This document shows, in pieces, positions 23,366 to 31,683 of a stretch of DNA of 64,000 bases; positions within the stretch are counted from its first letter, which is position 1; each line of letters starts with the position of its first letter. Source of the stretch: Streptomyces sp. NBC_00341 (GTDB taxonomy: Bacteria; Actinomycetota; Actinomycetes; Streptomycetales; Streptomycetaceae); contig NZ_CP108002.1 in NCBI RefSeq assembly GCF_041435055.1, positions 3,100,001-3,164,000 on the forward strand, in the 5' to 3' direction. Both the position numbers and the translations under genes were made by a program. The notes beneath the pieces were generated by a model. The model searched no databases. It was not told the origin of the DNA and was given only the letters and a program-made list of their open reading frames with translations.

Positions 23366-24562
23366 ATGCGTCGTGCTCTCGACGCGGCCCCGCGCCGCGT
23401 CTCCCAGTCATGCCCGGATCCGCATTGGCAACCCGTCCCCCGGCCGTTGCAGGAGGTGTTCGCGACCACCGCCCGGCATGCTCAACCCCGGGCATGGTTG
23501 CGAGCCGTGGCGTGGCTGGTCGAGAAGACCGGGCTCCATCCAAGGGCCGGCGAAGCGACGTTACGTATCGCGCGGGACTTGGCTGGGCGGATGGACTACG
23601 CCGCAGGGACCGTCCTTTACGACCTCGACGGCACGGCCGCCCGCTGCGCTCTGTCGAGGGCGACCGTCAAGCGTCACATCGGATACCTGCGAGAACTGGG
23701 GGCGCTGGTCTGGGTACGGCACGGGTCACGACGCAATCTGCGACTCCCCGGGCGTCCGTACACGGGTACGGCAACGATCTACGCGGCCACCATCCCCTGT
23801 GTCTACGACCGGGCGCACGGGAACCGGACCAACGGTCTGGGGTTCACGGCCCGGGTGGTCGGAGTGCCGGCGCCGCCTGTGCACAACTCAGCAGGGGGCA
23901 GTTCTGATGGTCAAGGGCGTGAGCCCCAATCTCTGGGCACCCACCCCCACGTACCCAGGATTGAAGTGGCGGGGAAGTGTAAGAACACCCCGCGCAGGCG
24001 CGCAAGGTCTCGGGCCACCTCCCTCCCCGGAAGGCCGACATCGAGAAGCCCGCTACAGGTCGCCACCGACATCCGGATCGCCGCTCAGGTCCGACCGCAC
24101 ATCCCATGGGCGCAGAGCGAAGGTCTGCGCCGACTCGCCTATGCCTTGAGGCCGTTGATCGACCGGGGCATGGAGGCTCACGACATCGCCGCCGAGCTGA
24201 CATCCTGGTGGCTCTCCTGGCGCCCCGCGCGGCCCGCCGCCTACATCACCGCCCAACTCCGTAACCGGATGGACGCCGCTCCGGACGAGGCGGCGTCGGC
24301 TGAAGCCCACCCGGACACCCCCGGGCCCACCGGTAACCCGGCGTGGCAGGCATGGCTCCGGCAACGCGCCACGGCAACGGAATTACGCGAGCCGCAGCGC
24401 ACCGACGACGACCGCCGCCACGCCCGCCTCTACAGCTGGGACCGCTGGGCGGAGGTTGCCGACCATTACGCCACGGACCCCGAAGACGCCCTGGACCTCT
24501 ACGGCGCCCGTCTGTGCGCCTACGCGGTCAAACGCGCTTCGGGTTGTTGGCGGGGACCGTGA
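23366..24562 (+). CDS. Winged-helix replication-initiator-like protein
   Basis: A 398-residue protein (409 if the GTG at 23333 is used; neither start has a good ribosome site). Residues ~20-130 contain a helix-turn-helix (YDLDGTAARCALSRATVKRHIGYLRELGALVWVRHGS) preceded by WLRAVAWLVEKTGLHPRAGEATLRIARDLAGRM. After a basic, low-complexity middle (RRRARSRATSLPGRPTSRSPL), the C-terminal half has HIPWAQSEGLRRLAYALRPLIDRGMEAHDIAAELTSWWLSWRPARPAAYITAQLRNR. The layout is that of actinobacterial plasmid/phage replication or partition proteins, but no catalytic motif is certain. Its partner Xis-like gene is divergent. It could equally be a chromosomal regulator of a mobile-element family. Confidence 0.72.
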   Translation: MRRALDAAPRRVSQSCPDPHWQPVPRPLQEVFATTARHAQPRAWLRAVAWLVEKTGLHPRAGEATLRIARDLAGRMDYAAGTVLYDLDGTAARCALSRATVKRHIGYLRELGALVWVRHGSRRNLRLPGRPYTGTATIYAATIPCVYDRAHGNRTNGLGFTARVVGVPAPPVHNSAGGSSDGQGREPQSLGTHPHVPRIEVAGKCKNTPRRRARSRATSLPGRPTSRSPLQVATDIRIAAQVRPHIPWAQSEGLRRLAYALRPLIDRGMEAHDIAAELTSWWLSWRPARPAAYITAQLRNRMDAAPDEAASAEAHPDTPGPTGNPAWQAWLRQRATATELREPQRTDDDRRHARLYSWDRWAEVADHYATDPEDALDLYGARLCAYAVKRASGCWRGP

Positions 24563-24828
24563 TGCGGGCGCGTCCCGTCCACCCCACCGCTGGACTTCGC
24601 GGCAGCCCTGGGCCGGACGGGACGGCGGTGCACATGCATTCAACGCTGTCACGATCAGCCCGGCGCGAGTCCGGTCGTTGCTGCCGGGCAGCTTCGCCGC
24701 GGTCCGCCCGCCGTGTCCGGTCGATGCAGCGGGACGAGTTGTTGTGTTCCGGTGGCCGGAAGTCGCTGCCTGACATTGTGCCGGGTGTGATCTCCGTTAC
24801 CTTCGGGGGGACTGAATGGAGAGCCGTG

Positions 24829-25098
24829 ATGACTCGGGGCTGGGAAGCCGATCCTTCTTCGCCGCTGGTTCGCCGCTTGGGCAGATCCCCCGCCGAGCTC
24901 GGGACCACGGGCGGCGAGCAGGGATGCCCGGACATCTGGGAACTGGAGAACGGGGACATCGCCGTCGTTGGCCGCGATCTCACCGATTCCTACCTGCCCG
25001 GCCTTCCCCCGGGGCTCTTTGTCGCCCCGGACGAGCGGATCGTCGTCATCCCCCGCAGGACAGCTGCTGCGGCGAAGGCAGACCTTCCCGATGCTTAG
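24829..25098 (+). CDS. Small hypothetical protein upstream of DUF6879
   Basis: An 89-residue soluble protein with an acidic C-terminal half (GCPDIWELENGDIAVVGRDLTDSYLPGLPPGLFVAPDERIVVIPRRT). The G-C-P-D-I-W-E-L-x-x-G-D-I-A-V-V-G pattern recurs in small proteins encoded beside DUF6879 genes in actinomycetes. GGAGA precedes GTG-ATG; the ATG at 24829 is used here. It overlaps the DUF6879 gene by 8 bp, so the two are coupled. It probably forms a complex with that product. Function unknown. Confidence 0.78.
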   Translation: MTRGWEADPSSPLVRRLGRSPAELGTTGGEQGCPDIWELENGDIAVVGRDLTDSYLPGLPPGLFVAPDERIVVIPRRTAAAAKADLPDA

Positions 25099-25708
25099 CC
25101 CACAGACCGACGGCCCCGGTCAGCGCCTCGGACTTGACGACTACTCCGAGGACTTCGGTCGCCATTTCTGGCGGTCAGGCTCCGAGGGGTTCTGGAAGCT
25201 CGAACGTCAGCAGAGCTTCCAGGAGCCCGGGGTGGAAAGCTGGGAGGCCTTCCGAAAGGGGCACTGGGACGAGTCACTGACACTGATCGAGGGACAGCGG
25301 GGCCACTACGAGGAGTACCTCCGGCGCATCGCCGGCAGCGGATTCGCCCTTCACCGTGTCCGCTGTGTGGAGGAGCCCATCTCTCCGTACCTCCAGTGGG
25401 AGCTCCATCTCCTGCACCTGAAGGCCCAGTGCGGGGAGGACACGAGAGTCCTCGGCCGGGACGGCATCCTCGGGTACGAAGCGCAGCACCCGCTTCCGGA
25501 GGTCGTGGTCCTCGGCTCCTCGGTGATGTACGAGGTGCTGTATGACGGCGACGGGAAACTCGCGGGCGGGATTCGTTTCGACGATCCGCGCGACATCTCC
25601 CGGTGGCGGAAGACGATCCAGGAGATGCACCGGGCCGGCGAGCCGTTGGACGACTACTTCACTCGCCGGGTCGCCCAGTTGCCTCCGCCGGCTGTGACCG
25701 AGGAGTAG
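25091..25708 (+). CDS. DUF6879 family protein
   Basis: A 205-residue protein of the DUF6879 family. The hallmark is FGRHFWRSGSEGFWKLERQQSFQEPGVESWEAFRKGHWDESLTLIE, followed by HRVRCVEEPISPYLQWELHLLHLKAQCGEDTRVL and a VVVLGSSVMYEVLYDGDGKLAGG segment. These proteins occur next to XRE/DUF397 genes and resemble WhiJ accessory factors. ATG at 25091 lies inside the preceding gene. No membrane or signal segment. The pair 24829-25708 is a two-gene operon. The biochemical role is unknown. Confidence 0.85.
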   Translation: MLSPQTDGPGQRLGLDDYSEDFGRHFWRSGSEGFWKLERQQSFQEPGVESWEAFRKGHWDESLTLIEGQRGHYEEYLRRIAGSGFALHRVRCVEEPISPYLQWELHLLHLKAQCGEDTRVLGRDGILGYEAQHPLPEVVVLGSSVMYEVLYDGDGKLAGGIRFDDPRDISRWRKTIQEMHRAGEPLDDYFTRRVAQLPPPAVTEE

Positions 25709-25810
25709 AGCAGAGTAATCGTGCGGGACTCGGTGGAGAGTCCCGGATGGGCTTGAGGGTTGAAGGTTGAGGGTTTCAGTCGAAGGCCGGTCGCACTATA
25801 AGGGCTACAT

Positions 25811-26662
25811 ATGCGCGTTATCTTGATTTCCTACTCTGCACAGGGATTCGCCCTCCTGCACAGCGTGTGCGAGCAGGCAGGGCACACGCCCGTCGCTTAC
25901 CTGCATGCTCGATCGCTGCGGCCGGGCGAACCGACGCGACGCGGTGCGGGCGACGTCGTGGGCGAGATCGTCGATGCGCTGCCGCCCGGGATGGATCTAC
26001 TGATTCCGGGGCGGAAGAGTTTGTTGCCGCACATCGTCGCGGGGTACCAGGCCGATCTGATCGTCTGCTACGGATTCCCCTGGAAGTTGCCACTGACGGT
26101 ACTTCGGTCGACTAATTTGGGCGCCATCAACGTGCATACGTCGATGCTGCCGAAATATCGAGGCCCCATTCCGGTCAACTGGGCGATCAGGAACGGTGAC
26201 AAGGAAATCGGCATCAGCATCCACTGGATGGAGAGCGAATTCGACTCCGGCGGGATCCTGGCTCAGGAGGCAGGGATCGCATTGGGTGACGATGTCGCCC
26301 CCCAGCTGTTGTGGGAAGAGGTCGACCGATACATCGAGCGACTTCTGCCCCGCGCGCTCTCGTTGGCCGTAGCCGGATCGCCCGGTACGCCGCAGCAGGA
26401 GAGCTCTGCCACCTACGCGGGGTGGATGGAACCCGAGTTCTCGCAGATCGACTGGAACACCGCCAGGGAAGTGATCCACAACCAGGTGCGCGCCATCAGG
26501 TTCGGCAGTTCGGGAAAATCCGGCCCGGTGGCCATGGTGGCTGACCGTCGTCTGCGGGTTCTGCGCACATCGTTGCAGCCGACGGACGGGATCAAGGTGA
26601 TGTGTGGGGATGGACCCGTGTGGATCACGGAGTCCGTACGGGTGGCGGACTCCGGCTCCTGA
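25811..26662 (+). CDS. Formyltransferase-family protein
   Basis: A 283-residue protein of the Fmt/GART/ArnA fold. The catalytic triad of E. coli Fmt (N108, H110, D146) is matched by N107 and H109 in NVHTSMLPKYRGP and D145 in ESEFDSGGIL. The tail (TYAGWMEPEFSQIDWNTAREVIHNQVRAIRFG) is the usual C-terminal OB-like part. It is too far from def and the housekeeping fmt context to be the initiator-tRNA enzyme. It may formylate a sugar amine or amino acid using 10-formyl-THF. No sugar nucleotide genes are adjacent, so the acceptor is unknown. An A/T-rich TATAAGG-containing leader precedes the ATG. Confidence 0.88.
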   Translation: MRVILISYSAQGFALLHSVCEQAGHTPVAYLHARSLRPGEPTRRGAGDVVGEIVDALPPGMDLLIPGRKSLLPHIVAGYQADLIVCYGFPWKLPLTVLRSTNLGAINVHTSMLPKYRGPIPVNWAIRNGDKEIGISIHWMESEFDSGGILAQEAGIALGDDVAPQLLWEEVDRYIERLLPRALSLAVAGSPGTPQQESSATYAGWMEPEFSQIDWNTAREVIHNQVRAIRFGSSGKSGPVAMVADRRLRVLRTSLQPTDGIKVMCGDGPVWITESVRVADSGS

Positions 26663-26685
26663 AACGGGCGCCGTACTGCCGCGTG

Positions 26686-28842
26686 TCAGTTCGGGTCCGG
26701 CGACGTTGCCTCCGCCAGGGAACGCCGGTACCGCCTCAGCTTGTCCCGGATCCCCCTCGTCCACGGGTGCTCCGGACCGAGTACGCGCTCGCGCCATTCC
26801 CTGACGACTTCAGCCTGTTCGATGGCCTCCCGGTGCTCTCCGACCGTGTTCAGGACGTTGCTGAGCAGGCTTCGTGCCGACAGTGTGATGGGGTAGTCGG
26901 CTCCGAACCGACGTTCGTGTGCCGCCAGCGCACGGCGGGCCGACAGCAGCGCTTCGGCGTGCTTTCCGGTGTTGAGCAGCGCTCCCGCGCAGTTGAGATC
27001 GGCCGACAGCGTGATCGGGTGGTCCGGGCCCAGCTCACGGCGACAGTCGGCGACCAAATCCGTTCCTGCCAGTGCCTCATGGTCCAAGTCCGGGCCGGGA
27101 GGAAGTTCAAGCAGACATGCCCTCGCCTCCAGCGTCAGCGGGTGCCGCGGTCCCAACAGTGCTGCTCGCCCGGCAACCGCCCGGCGCATCAACTGCACGG
27201 CTTCCGCCACTTGATCGAGCCAGACCAACGGGCGGGACAGATGGAGACAGCTGGTCAGGGTGTCCAGCGCCTCGGGGCCGCAGACCCGTTCGAGGTCGTC
27301 GAGCAGCTCGCGGTGGAGATTGGCTGCCTCTTCGAGGCGCCCGAGACGATCGGTAGCCTTCCCTGTCCGCTGCCGCAGTCGCAGTACCAGGACGTGATCG
27401 TCTCCCAGTCGTCGTCGCACGAGAGCCGTCGCTTGTTCGGCCGTGGCCAGCGCAGACGCGTAATCGCCGGAGCGATGCTGGGCCGTCACCAGGCGCAGGG
27501 CGCAGGTGGCTGCGGACTCGGCGGTGCCGGTTGTGGTCTCGGGCCAGGTGATGACGCGGCGGAGCAGCGCCAGGACATGCGGGGTGAGGATGGTGAGCAG
27601 GCTGTCACGCAAGCCGCGTTCCGGGGACGCGGGCAGGGAGTGCAGAAGAAGTCCGGCCGCCGCGAACGCGAGTTGGTCGCGTTCCCCGGCCGGAGTGACG
27701 CGCGCGACGCTGTCGAGCAGCACTCCGTGCGTGCGCAAGCAGCGGATGTCGCCGGGAACGAGTTCGGTGAGCGAGTGGTCAAGCAGCCCCCGAAGCGCCA
27801 GTTCCACCCGGTCGGCGGGCAGAGGCAGGTCGGGCCGGGCGTCGGCCAGCAGCGACAGGGGTAGCGGGTCGTTCGACCAGCAGGCCAGAAGGCGCAGCAG
27901 GGCGACAGCCTCGGGCAGGTTCTGCCCGGCCAGGGAGTTCAGCGAAAGCTGCCACGTTCCGCTGACCAGGTGACGTGAATCGTTGCCCGCCTCGATGGCT
28001 CCCTGGTCGATCAGTTCGATGGGGTCCTGACGCTCCTGCAGGCGACGCCCGTACTCCTCCATCGTCCAGGGTGCGATCACCTGGTGTGCCAGGAACCCAC
28101 CAGCGAGAGTCAGGGCGAGCGGCAGGCGGCCCAGGCTGTCGGCAATGGCGGCCGCGTCCTCGGCGGAACCCGTTCCGGGGGCGAGGTCGCGCAGGACCTG
28201 GGCCGCCTCCTCGCGCGGCAGGACATCCACGTACAGCAGCTCGGCGGCGGGCCACCAGTGGCCGGCTGCCTGCCGTGTGGTCACGAGGACGGTTCCACGA
28301 GGGCTGGTGCGCAGCCATCCGCCGTCCCGTAGCACTGCTGGGTCATCGGCGTTGTCCAGCACCAGCAGCCATGGCACGTCGGACCGGTCGAGATGGTCCC
28401 AGACCAAGTCTGCCGCCGCGCGCAAGCCGTTGCGCGCGGCCATCAGCTTTCCGTCGCCGGCGCCGCGGTCGGCGGCCACAGCTAGCATTCCGGCCCGCAG
28501 GGATGCCTGATCGGAGGCGTTGACCCACAGGCCCAGGCGTCCGCGTTCCCGGGTGGCGTGTTCGAAGAGCGCGCACGCCACGGCCGTCTTTCCGCACCCT
28601 CCCAGGCCGTGCAGGACGAACACGGTGCTTCCGGCACCCTCGGTCACCGCCTCCCGCAGGCGTCCGATGAGTTCGCCACGATCCCTCAGGATCGCTGGTG
28701 CTCGGCCGATGGGCGGATGCCGCACCGAGTCCGGGCCAGCCCAGGCGGCGCCGTGATGGTGGTGCTCGGTGATGTGCTGATCACCGGAAGCCTGGTATAC
28801 GCGCCCCTGATCAGCGGCGCGTCCGTCGTTGCGGCCGGTCAC
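26686..28842 (-). CDS. NB-ARC STAND ATPase with C-terminal tetratricopeptide repeats
   Basis: A 718-residue signal-transducing ATPase. The N-terminus is short and carries RVYQASGDQHI at 14-24 followed by four histidines. The NB-ARC domain has P-loop GLGGCGKT (79-86), Walker B WLLVLDNADD, RNBS-like GTVLVTTRQ, and GRLPLALTLAGG (the GLPLA motif). The winged-helix region follows (LLRLLACWSNDPLPL). From about residue 480 there are TPR-like repeats, including three copies of L-G-P-x-H-P-x-T-L-x-A. There is no obvious N-terminal effector. GTG at 28842 overlaps the preceding gene by 4 bp. The architecture matches bacterial conflict/defence STAND proteins, or antibiotic-type regulators. Effector may be supplied by its coupled neighbour. 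Confidence 0.9.
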   Translation of the reverse strand: MTGRNDGRAADQGRVYQASGDQHITEHHHHGAAWAGPDSVRHPPIGRAPAILRDRGELIGRLREAVTEGAGSTVFVLHGLGGCGKTAVACALFEHATRERGRLGLWVNASDQASLRAGMLAVAADRGAGDGKLMAARNGLRAAADLVWDHLDRSDVPWLLVLDNADDPAVLRDGGWLRTSPRGTVLVTTRQAAGHWWPAAELLYVDVLPREEAAQVLRDLAPGTGSAEDAAAIADSLGRLPLALTLAGGFLAHQVIAPWTMEEYGRRLQERQDPIELIDQGAIEAGNDSRHLVSGTWQLSLNSLAGQNLPEAVALLRLLACWSNDPLPLSLLADARPDLPLPADRVELALRGLLDHSLTELVPGDIRCLRTHGVLLDSVARVTPAGERDQLAFAAAGLLLHSLPASPERGLRDSLLTILTPHVLALLRRVITWPETTTGTAESAATCALRLVTAQHRSGDYASALATAEQATALVRRRLGDDHVLVLRLRQRTGKATDRLGRLEEAANLHRELLDDLERVCGPEALDTLTSCLHLSRPLVWLDQVAEAVQLMRRAVAGRAALLGPRHPLTLEARACLLELPPGPDLDHEALAGTDLVADCRRELGPDHPITLSADLNCAGALLNTGKHAEALLSARRALAAHERRFGADYPITLSARSLLSNVLNTVGEHREAIEQAEVVREWRERVLGPEHPWTRGIRDKLRRYRRSLAEATSPDPN

Positions 28843-29249
28843 CGCTGGTCGATGTTCAGGTCGCGGCCGGCCTGGTAGACGCGTGAACTGCCGGAGGCGG
28901 TCGCGTGTTGGGTGACGGTCGGGATGGAGGGTGTGCCGGGGTCGAGCTCGGCCAGCAGGGAGTGCAGTTCCGTCACCAGTTCGGGGTGGGCGACGAGGAG
29001 ACGGCGGATGCGGCCCTGCCACTCCGCCGCGATCTCCCGCCCGGTCTCCTCGTCACCACTGCTCCGCGCGCCCAGGAGGTCCCGGCGCGATGTGTCGAGC
29101 TGTGCGGCGACTTGGTCCTCGTGGTCCGGTCGGACACGTCTCCACAGCGTGATCACGCCGTTCCGCACGCCGTTCCAGGTGTCGGTCGCCAGCAGCGTCG
29201 CGATCATCGTCCCGGCTGTGCCTGCCAAAAGGGTGATCTCCGCGTCCAT
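28839..29249 (-). CDS. Small membrane protein with RVYQAGRD motif, partner of the NB-ARC ATPase
   Basis: A 136-residue protein. An N-terminal hydrophobic segment (ITLLAGTAGTMIATLLATD) is followed by a charged helical region (RPDHEDQVAAQLDTSRRDLLGARSSGDEETGREIAAEWQGRIRRLLVAHPELVTELHSLLAEL) and a flexible C-terminus ending SGSSRVYQAGRDLNIDQR. The same R-V-Y-Q-A motif occurs at residues 14-18 of the downstream STAND protein. The stop overlaps the GTG of that gene by 4 bp. The shared motif and coupling suggest homotypic interaction. It may tether the ATPase to the membrane. Confidence 0.85.
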   Translation of the reverse strand: MDAEITLLAGTAGTMIATLLATDTWNGVRNGVITLWRRVRPDHEDQVAAQLDTSRRDLLGARSSGDEETGREIAAEWQGRIRRLLVAHPELVTELHSLLAELDPGTPSIPTVTQHATASGSSRVYQAGRDLNIDQR

Positions 29250-29684
29250 CCTTTGCCCTCCCTCAATCCGGCCGGATTGACAACTCTATGGAGCCGACGG
29301 GGTCCCAGTACACCGGACTTTCAGCGACATTTCGCGCCGCCCTCGGCCCACTGCCACGGACCGGCGCGTAGTCCGCGGTCGGCTCAGCCACCGCGGTGCT
29401 TGTGCGGCACGCTGCCGCGCCCTGTTCCGGGGCCGAGCTTCGGAGCACTGCAGCCCTGACGCCCTGGCTCATTGCCCCTTCCGCTTGGGCGCGTGCCAGA
29501 AAGATCGATGCGTCGTCACGAAATATCGAGACGAGCTGCACACGATCCTCACAAAGTCTTAAGATCTCACCGGTCTGGCGCTCTGGGTGACTCACACCTC
29601 GGAGGCCGGCGCGCATCCACGCCGCGACACAGCACGCGAGCGTGGGGCAGCAGCAGCGTTCGAGAACGAGAACTAGGGGGCGGC
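29250..29684. other. Divergent region between the STAND operon and a lipoprotein
   Basis: About 435 bp. On the minus strand a frame from a GTG near 29595 to a TGA at 29263 ends only 13 bp before the small membrane protein ATG, so it could be a leading gene of the STAND operon (about 110 codons, SHPERQTGEILRLCEDRVQLV). Its codon use is mixed, including a TTA, and no homology is recognised, so it is not called. The A/T-rich stretch near 29545-29565 probably holds promoters. Confidence 0.4.
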
Positions 29685-30500
29685 ATGTCTCTTCGCGATG
29701 CACCGAGGTCTTCGATATCCGGCGGTGGCCAGGGCATGAAGCGCGGGAGGAAGGAACGCCGGGCCTACGGAGCCCTGGTGGTCGGGCTCATGGCCCTCTC
29801 CGTCGGCATCTCGGCGTGCTCCGACGGGGACCAGGACGCGGTTTCAACCTCGGCTTCTGTTTCGGCTTCGGCTTCGGCTTCGGCTTCCGCGAGCGCGTCG
29901 GCATCGGCATCGGTTTCGCCCTCTGCGACGGCTTCGGTGTCGCCCTCGGACACCGCTTCCGCGTCCCCGTCCGCGACCCCCTCGAAGAAGCCTGTCGTCA
30001 AGGAGACGGTGGGCACCTATGCCGGGTGGAACCTCGGCAAGGCCGTGGCGGACGCTCGCGGACACCACGTGAGGTCTGTTTCGTACGCCGACGCGAGCGA
30101 GCTGCGGCGTTCCGTGGTGCACACGTCCAACTGGAAGGTGTGCTCACAGAGCCCGTCCGCCGGTACCTACGGCACCTCCACCAAGCTCTCGTTCAAGATC
30201 GTGGAGGCGGGCGAGTCGTGTGCGCACCCGCCGCGCGCCTCCTCCAGCGGTAAGTCCAGCAGCGGCGGATCGTCCTCGTCCGGTGGCAGCGGCGGCAGCA
30301 GCTCCAGTTCGGGTGGGAGTACGGCGACGGGTGGGGGCTCCACCACGACGCAGGTCTGCAGCATCCGTTCCAACGCGGGCAATTGCTACCACGCCGGGCA
30401 GTTCTGCAGGAACGCCGATGTCGGGGCGACAACCACTGACGCGGCCGGACGGAAGATCACGTGCAGCTATCAGGCCAGTGCGAACCGGTGGCATTACTGA
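29685..30500 (+). CDS. Lipoprotein with Ser/Ala-rich linker and PASTA-like domain
   Basis: A 271-residue exported lipoprotein. The lipobox is VGISAC with Cys45 (Cys28 if the ATG at 29736 is used; the first ATG has AGGGGG 4 bp upstream, the second gives a more usual signal length). A 60-residue Ser/Ala/Thr/Pro linker is encoded by an imperfect GCTTCG hexamer repeat near 29850-29890. A PASTA-like unit follows (VGTYAGWNLGKAVADARGHHVRSVSYADA, ending KVCSQSPSAGT), then a Ser/Gly linker and a cysteine-rich end (CYHAGQFCRNADVG, ITCSYQ). It likely sits on the outer membrane face, possibly near the wall. Function unknown. Confidence 0.85.
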   Translation: MSLRDAPRSSISGGGQGMKRGRKERRAYGALVVGLMALSVGISACSDGDQDAVSTSASVSASASASASASASASASVSPSATASVSPSDTASASPSATPSKKPVVKETVGTYAGWNLGKAVADARGHHVRSVSYADASELRRSVVHTSNWKVCSQSPSAGTYGTSTKLSFKIVEAGESCAHPPRASSSGKSSSGGSSSSGGSGGSSSSSGGSTATGGGSTTTQVCSIRSNAGNCYHAGQFCRNADVGATTTDAAGRKITCSYQASANRWHY

Positions 30501-30558
30501 GCTGTCCGCAAATACCTACAGCCTGCCTGGGGCCCCGCGCCGCTTCCCTCCCTGCGGC

Positions 30559-31683
30559 TCAGGTGGCCTTCGGCCGGTCGAACCACATCGTCGCCACCGC
30601 CGGCACCAGGCCCGCCCAGAAGAGGACGAGCGGGATCGTGCGTTCCGTCCAGGGGATCTGGGTGATCAGCAGCGCGCAGAGCATGGCCCATGCCGCCTGG
30701 CCCAGGACGATGCGGGACCAGGGCATGCGGCGGATGAGGGAGCGGAGGTTGACCCGGATGCCGGCGCGGAGGCGGCGGTAGCGGAGCAGGGCGCCGAGGG
30801 CCCAGATGACCGCCATCGGGACGAGGTCCCACAGGCGCTGGCCGAGGACCAGGGGGAGCTCTCGCTGGGTGTCCCCGTCCGTGGCGAACAGGTCGATGCC
30901 CGTGGCGGCCAGGGCCAGGCAGAGCAGGGCGAGCCAGCGGAGGCCGCGCAGAAGGCGGTAGGAGGCCGCGTCCAGTCCGCGCTGCATGGGGGCGGAGTCC
31001 GGGGTGGCGGCCAGGGCGTCGGCGTACAGGGTGGCGGCTTCCGTCGCCTTGACGCCGGGGGCGGTCGCCGCCGCCTTCGTCCGGCGGGCCAGGGCCTGTT
31101 CGTGTTGCGGGTCCAGCCGGAGGATCGCCTCGTCCAGCCGGGCGGCGGCGCTCCGGTTGGCGGACATGTCGGCGATGAGCCAGGCCACCTCGTAGGCGTA
31201 CACCTGCTCGGGGGCCAGTCGGATGGCCTCCTGGGCGATGACGTCGGCCTCCCGCAGAGCGGCCTCCATGTCCTCGCGCGGGACCTGGCGGCCGTTGGCC
31301 CGTCCGGAGGTGATCACCCTGATGCGCCACAGCCAGTCGGCGAGCCGCGCGTAGCTGAACCAGTAGTCGGGCGCCAGCCGGATCGCCTCGCGCAGCACGC
31401 CCTCGGTCTCCGGGAAGCGGCCGCCGACGCGCAGGGCGCGCGCGTGCATGAGGAGCGCCCCGATGTCCTGGGAGTTCAGGGCCAGCGCCCGCTCGGTCGC
31501 CTCCAGCGCCTTCGCGCCGTTCTCCTTGTCCTCGACATGGCTCCGGGCGAGTTCGACCCAGGCCTTGATGTCCTCCGGGTCCTCCGCGAGCCGCTGGGCC
31601 AGCAGCTCCCTGGCCTCCTCGTACCGCTTGAGGTCGATGAGCAGGTCGGCCCGCTCCACCGCGGGGTGCAGGGTCGTGGTCAC
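30559..31683 (-). CDS. TPR protein with C-terminal membrane segments
   Basis: A 374-residue protein. The first ~210 residues are tetratricopeptide-like repeats (RADLLIDLKRYEEARELLAQRLAEDPEDIKAWVELARSHVE, ALEATERALALNSQDIGALLMHARALRVGGRFPETEGVLREAIRLAPDYWFSYARLADWLW). The C-terminal third has about four spans (LLCLALAATGIDLF, LVPMAVIWALGALL, IVLGQAAWAMLCALLITQIPW, IPLVLFWAGLVPAVATMW). GTG at 31683 overlaps the AAA gene stop by 4 bp. The pair resembles an AAA disassembly factor with a membrane adaptor. Specific pathway unknown. Confidence 0.85.
   Translation of the reverse strand: MTTTLHPAVERADLLIDLKRYEEARELLAQRLAEDPEDIKAWVELARSHVEDKENGAKALEATERALALNSQDIGALLMHARALRVGGRFPETEGVLREAIRLAPDYWFSYARLADWLWRIRVITSGRANGRQVPREDMEAALREADVIAQEAIRLAPEQVYAYEVAWLIADMSANRSAAARLDEAILRLDPQHEQALARRTKAAATAPGVKATEAATLYADALAATPDSAPMQRGLDAASYRLLRGLRWLALLCLALAATGIDLFATDGDTQRELPLVLGQRLWDLVPMAVIWALGALLRYRRLRAGIRVNLRSLIRRMPWSRIVLGQAAWAMLCALLITQIPWTERTIPLVLFWAGLVPAVATMWFDRPKAT

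Noticed and set aside
20974..25708. Complete integrative conjugative element of the pSAM2 type
   Set aside because: No integrase, transfer ATPase or att site was found; only Xis-like and Rep-like proteins are present.
29263..29595. Possible first gene of the STAND operon
   Set aside because: Well placed (13 bp before the next start) but with mixed codon use and no recognisable homology or strong ribosome site; described under the gap instead.
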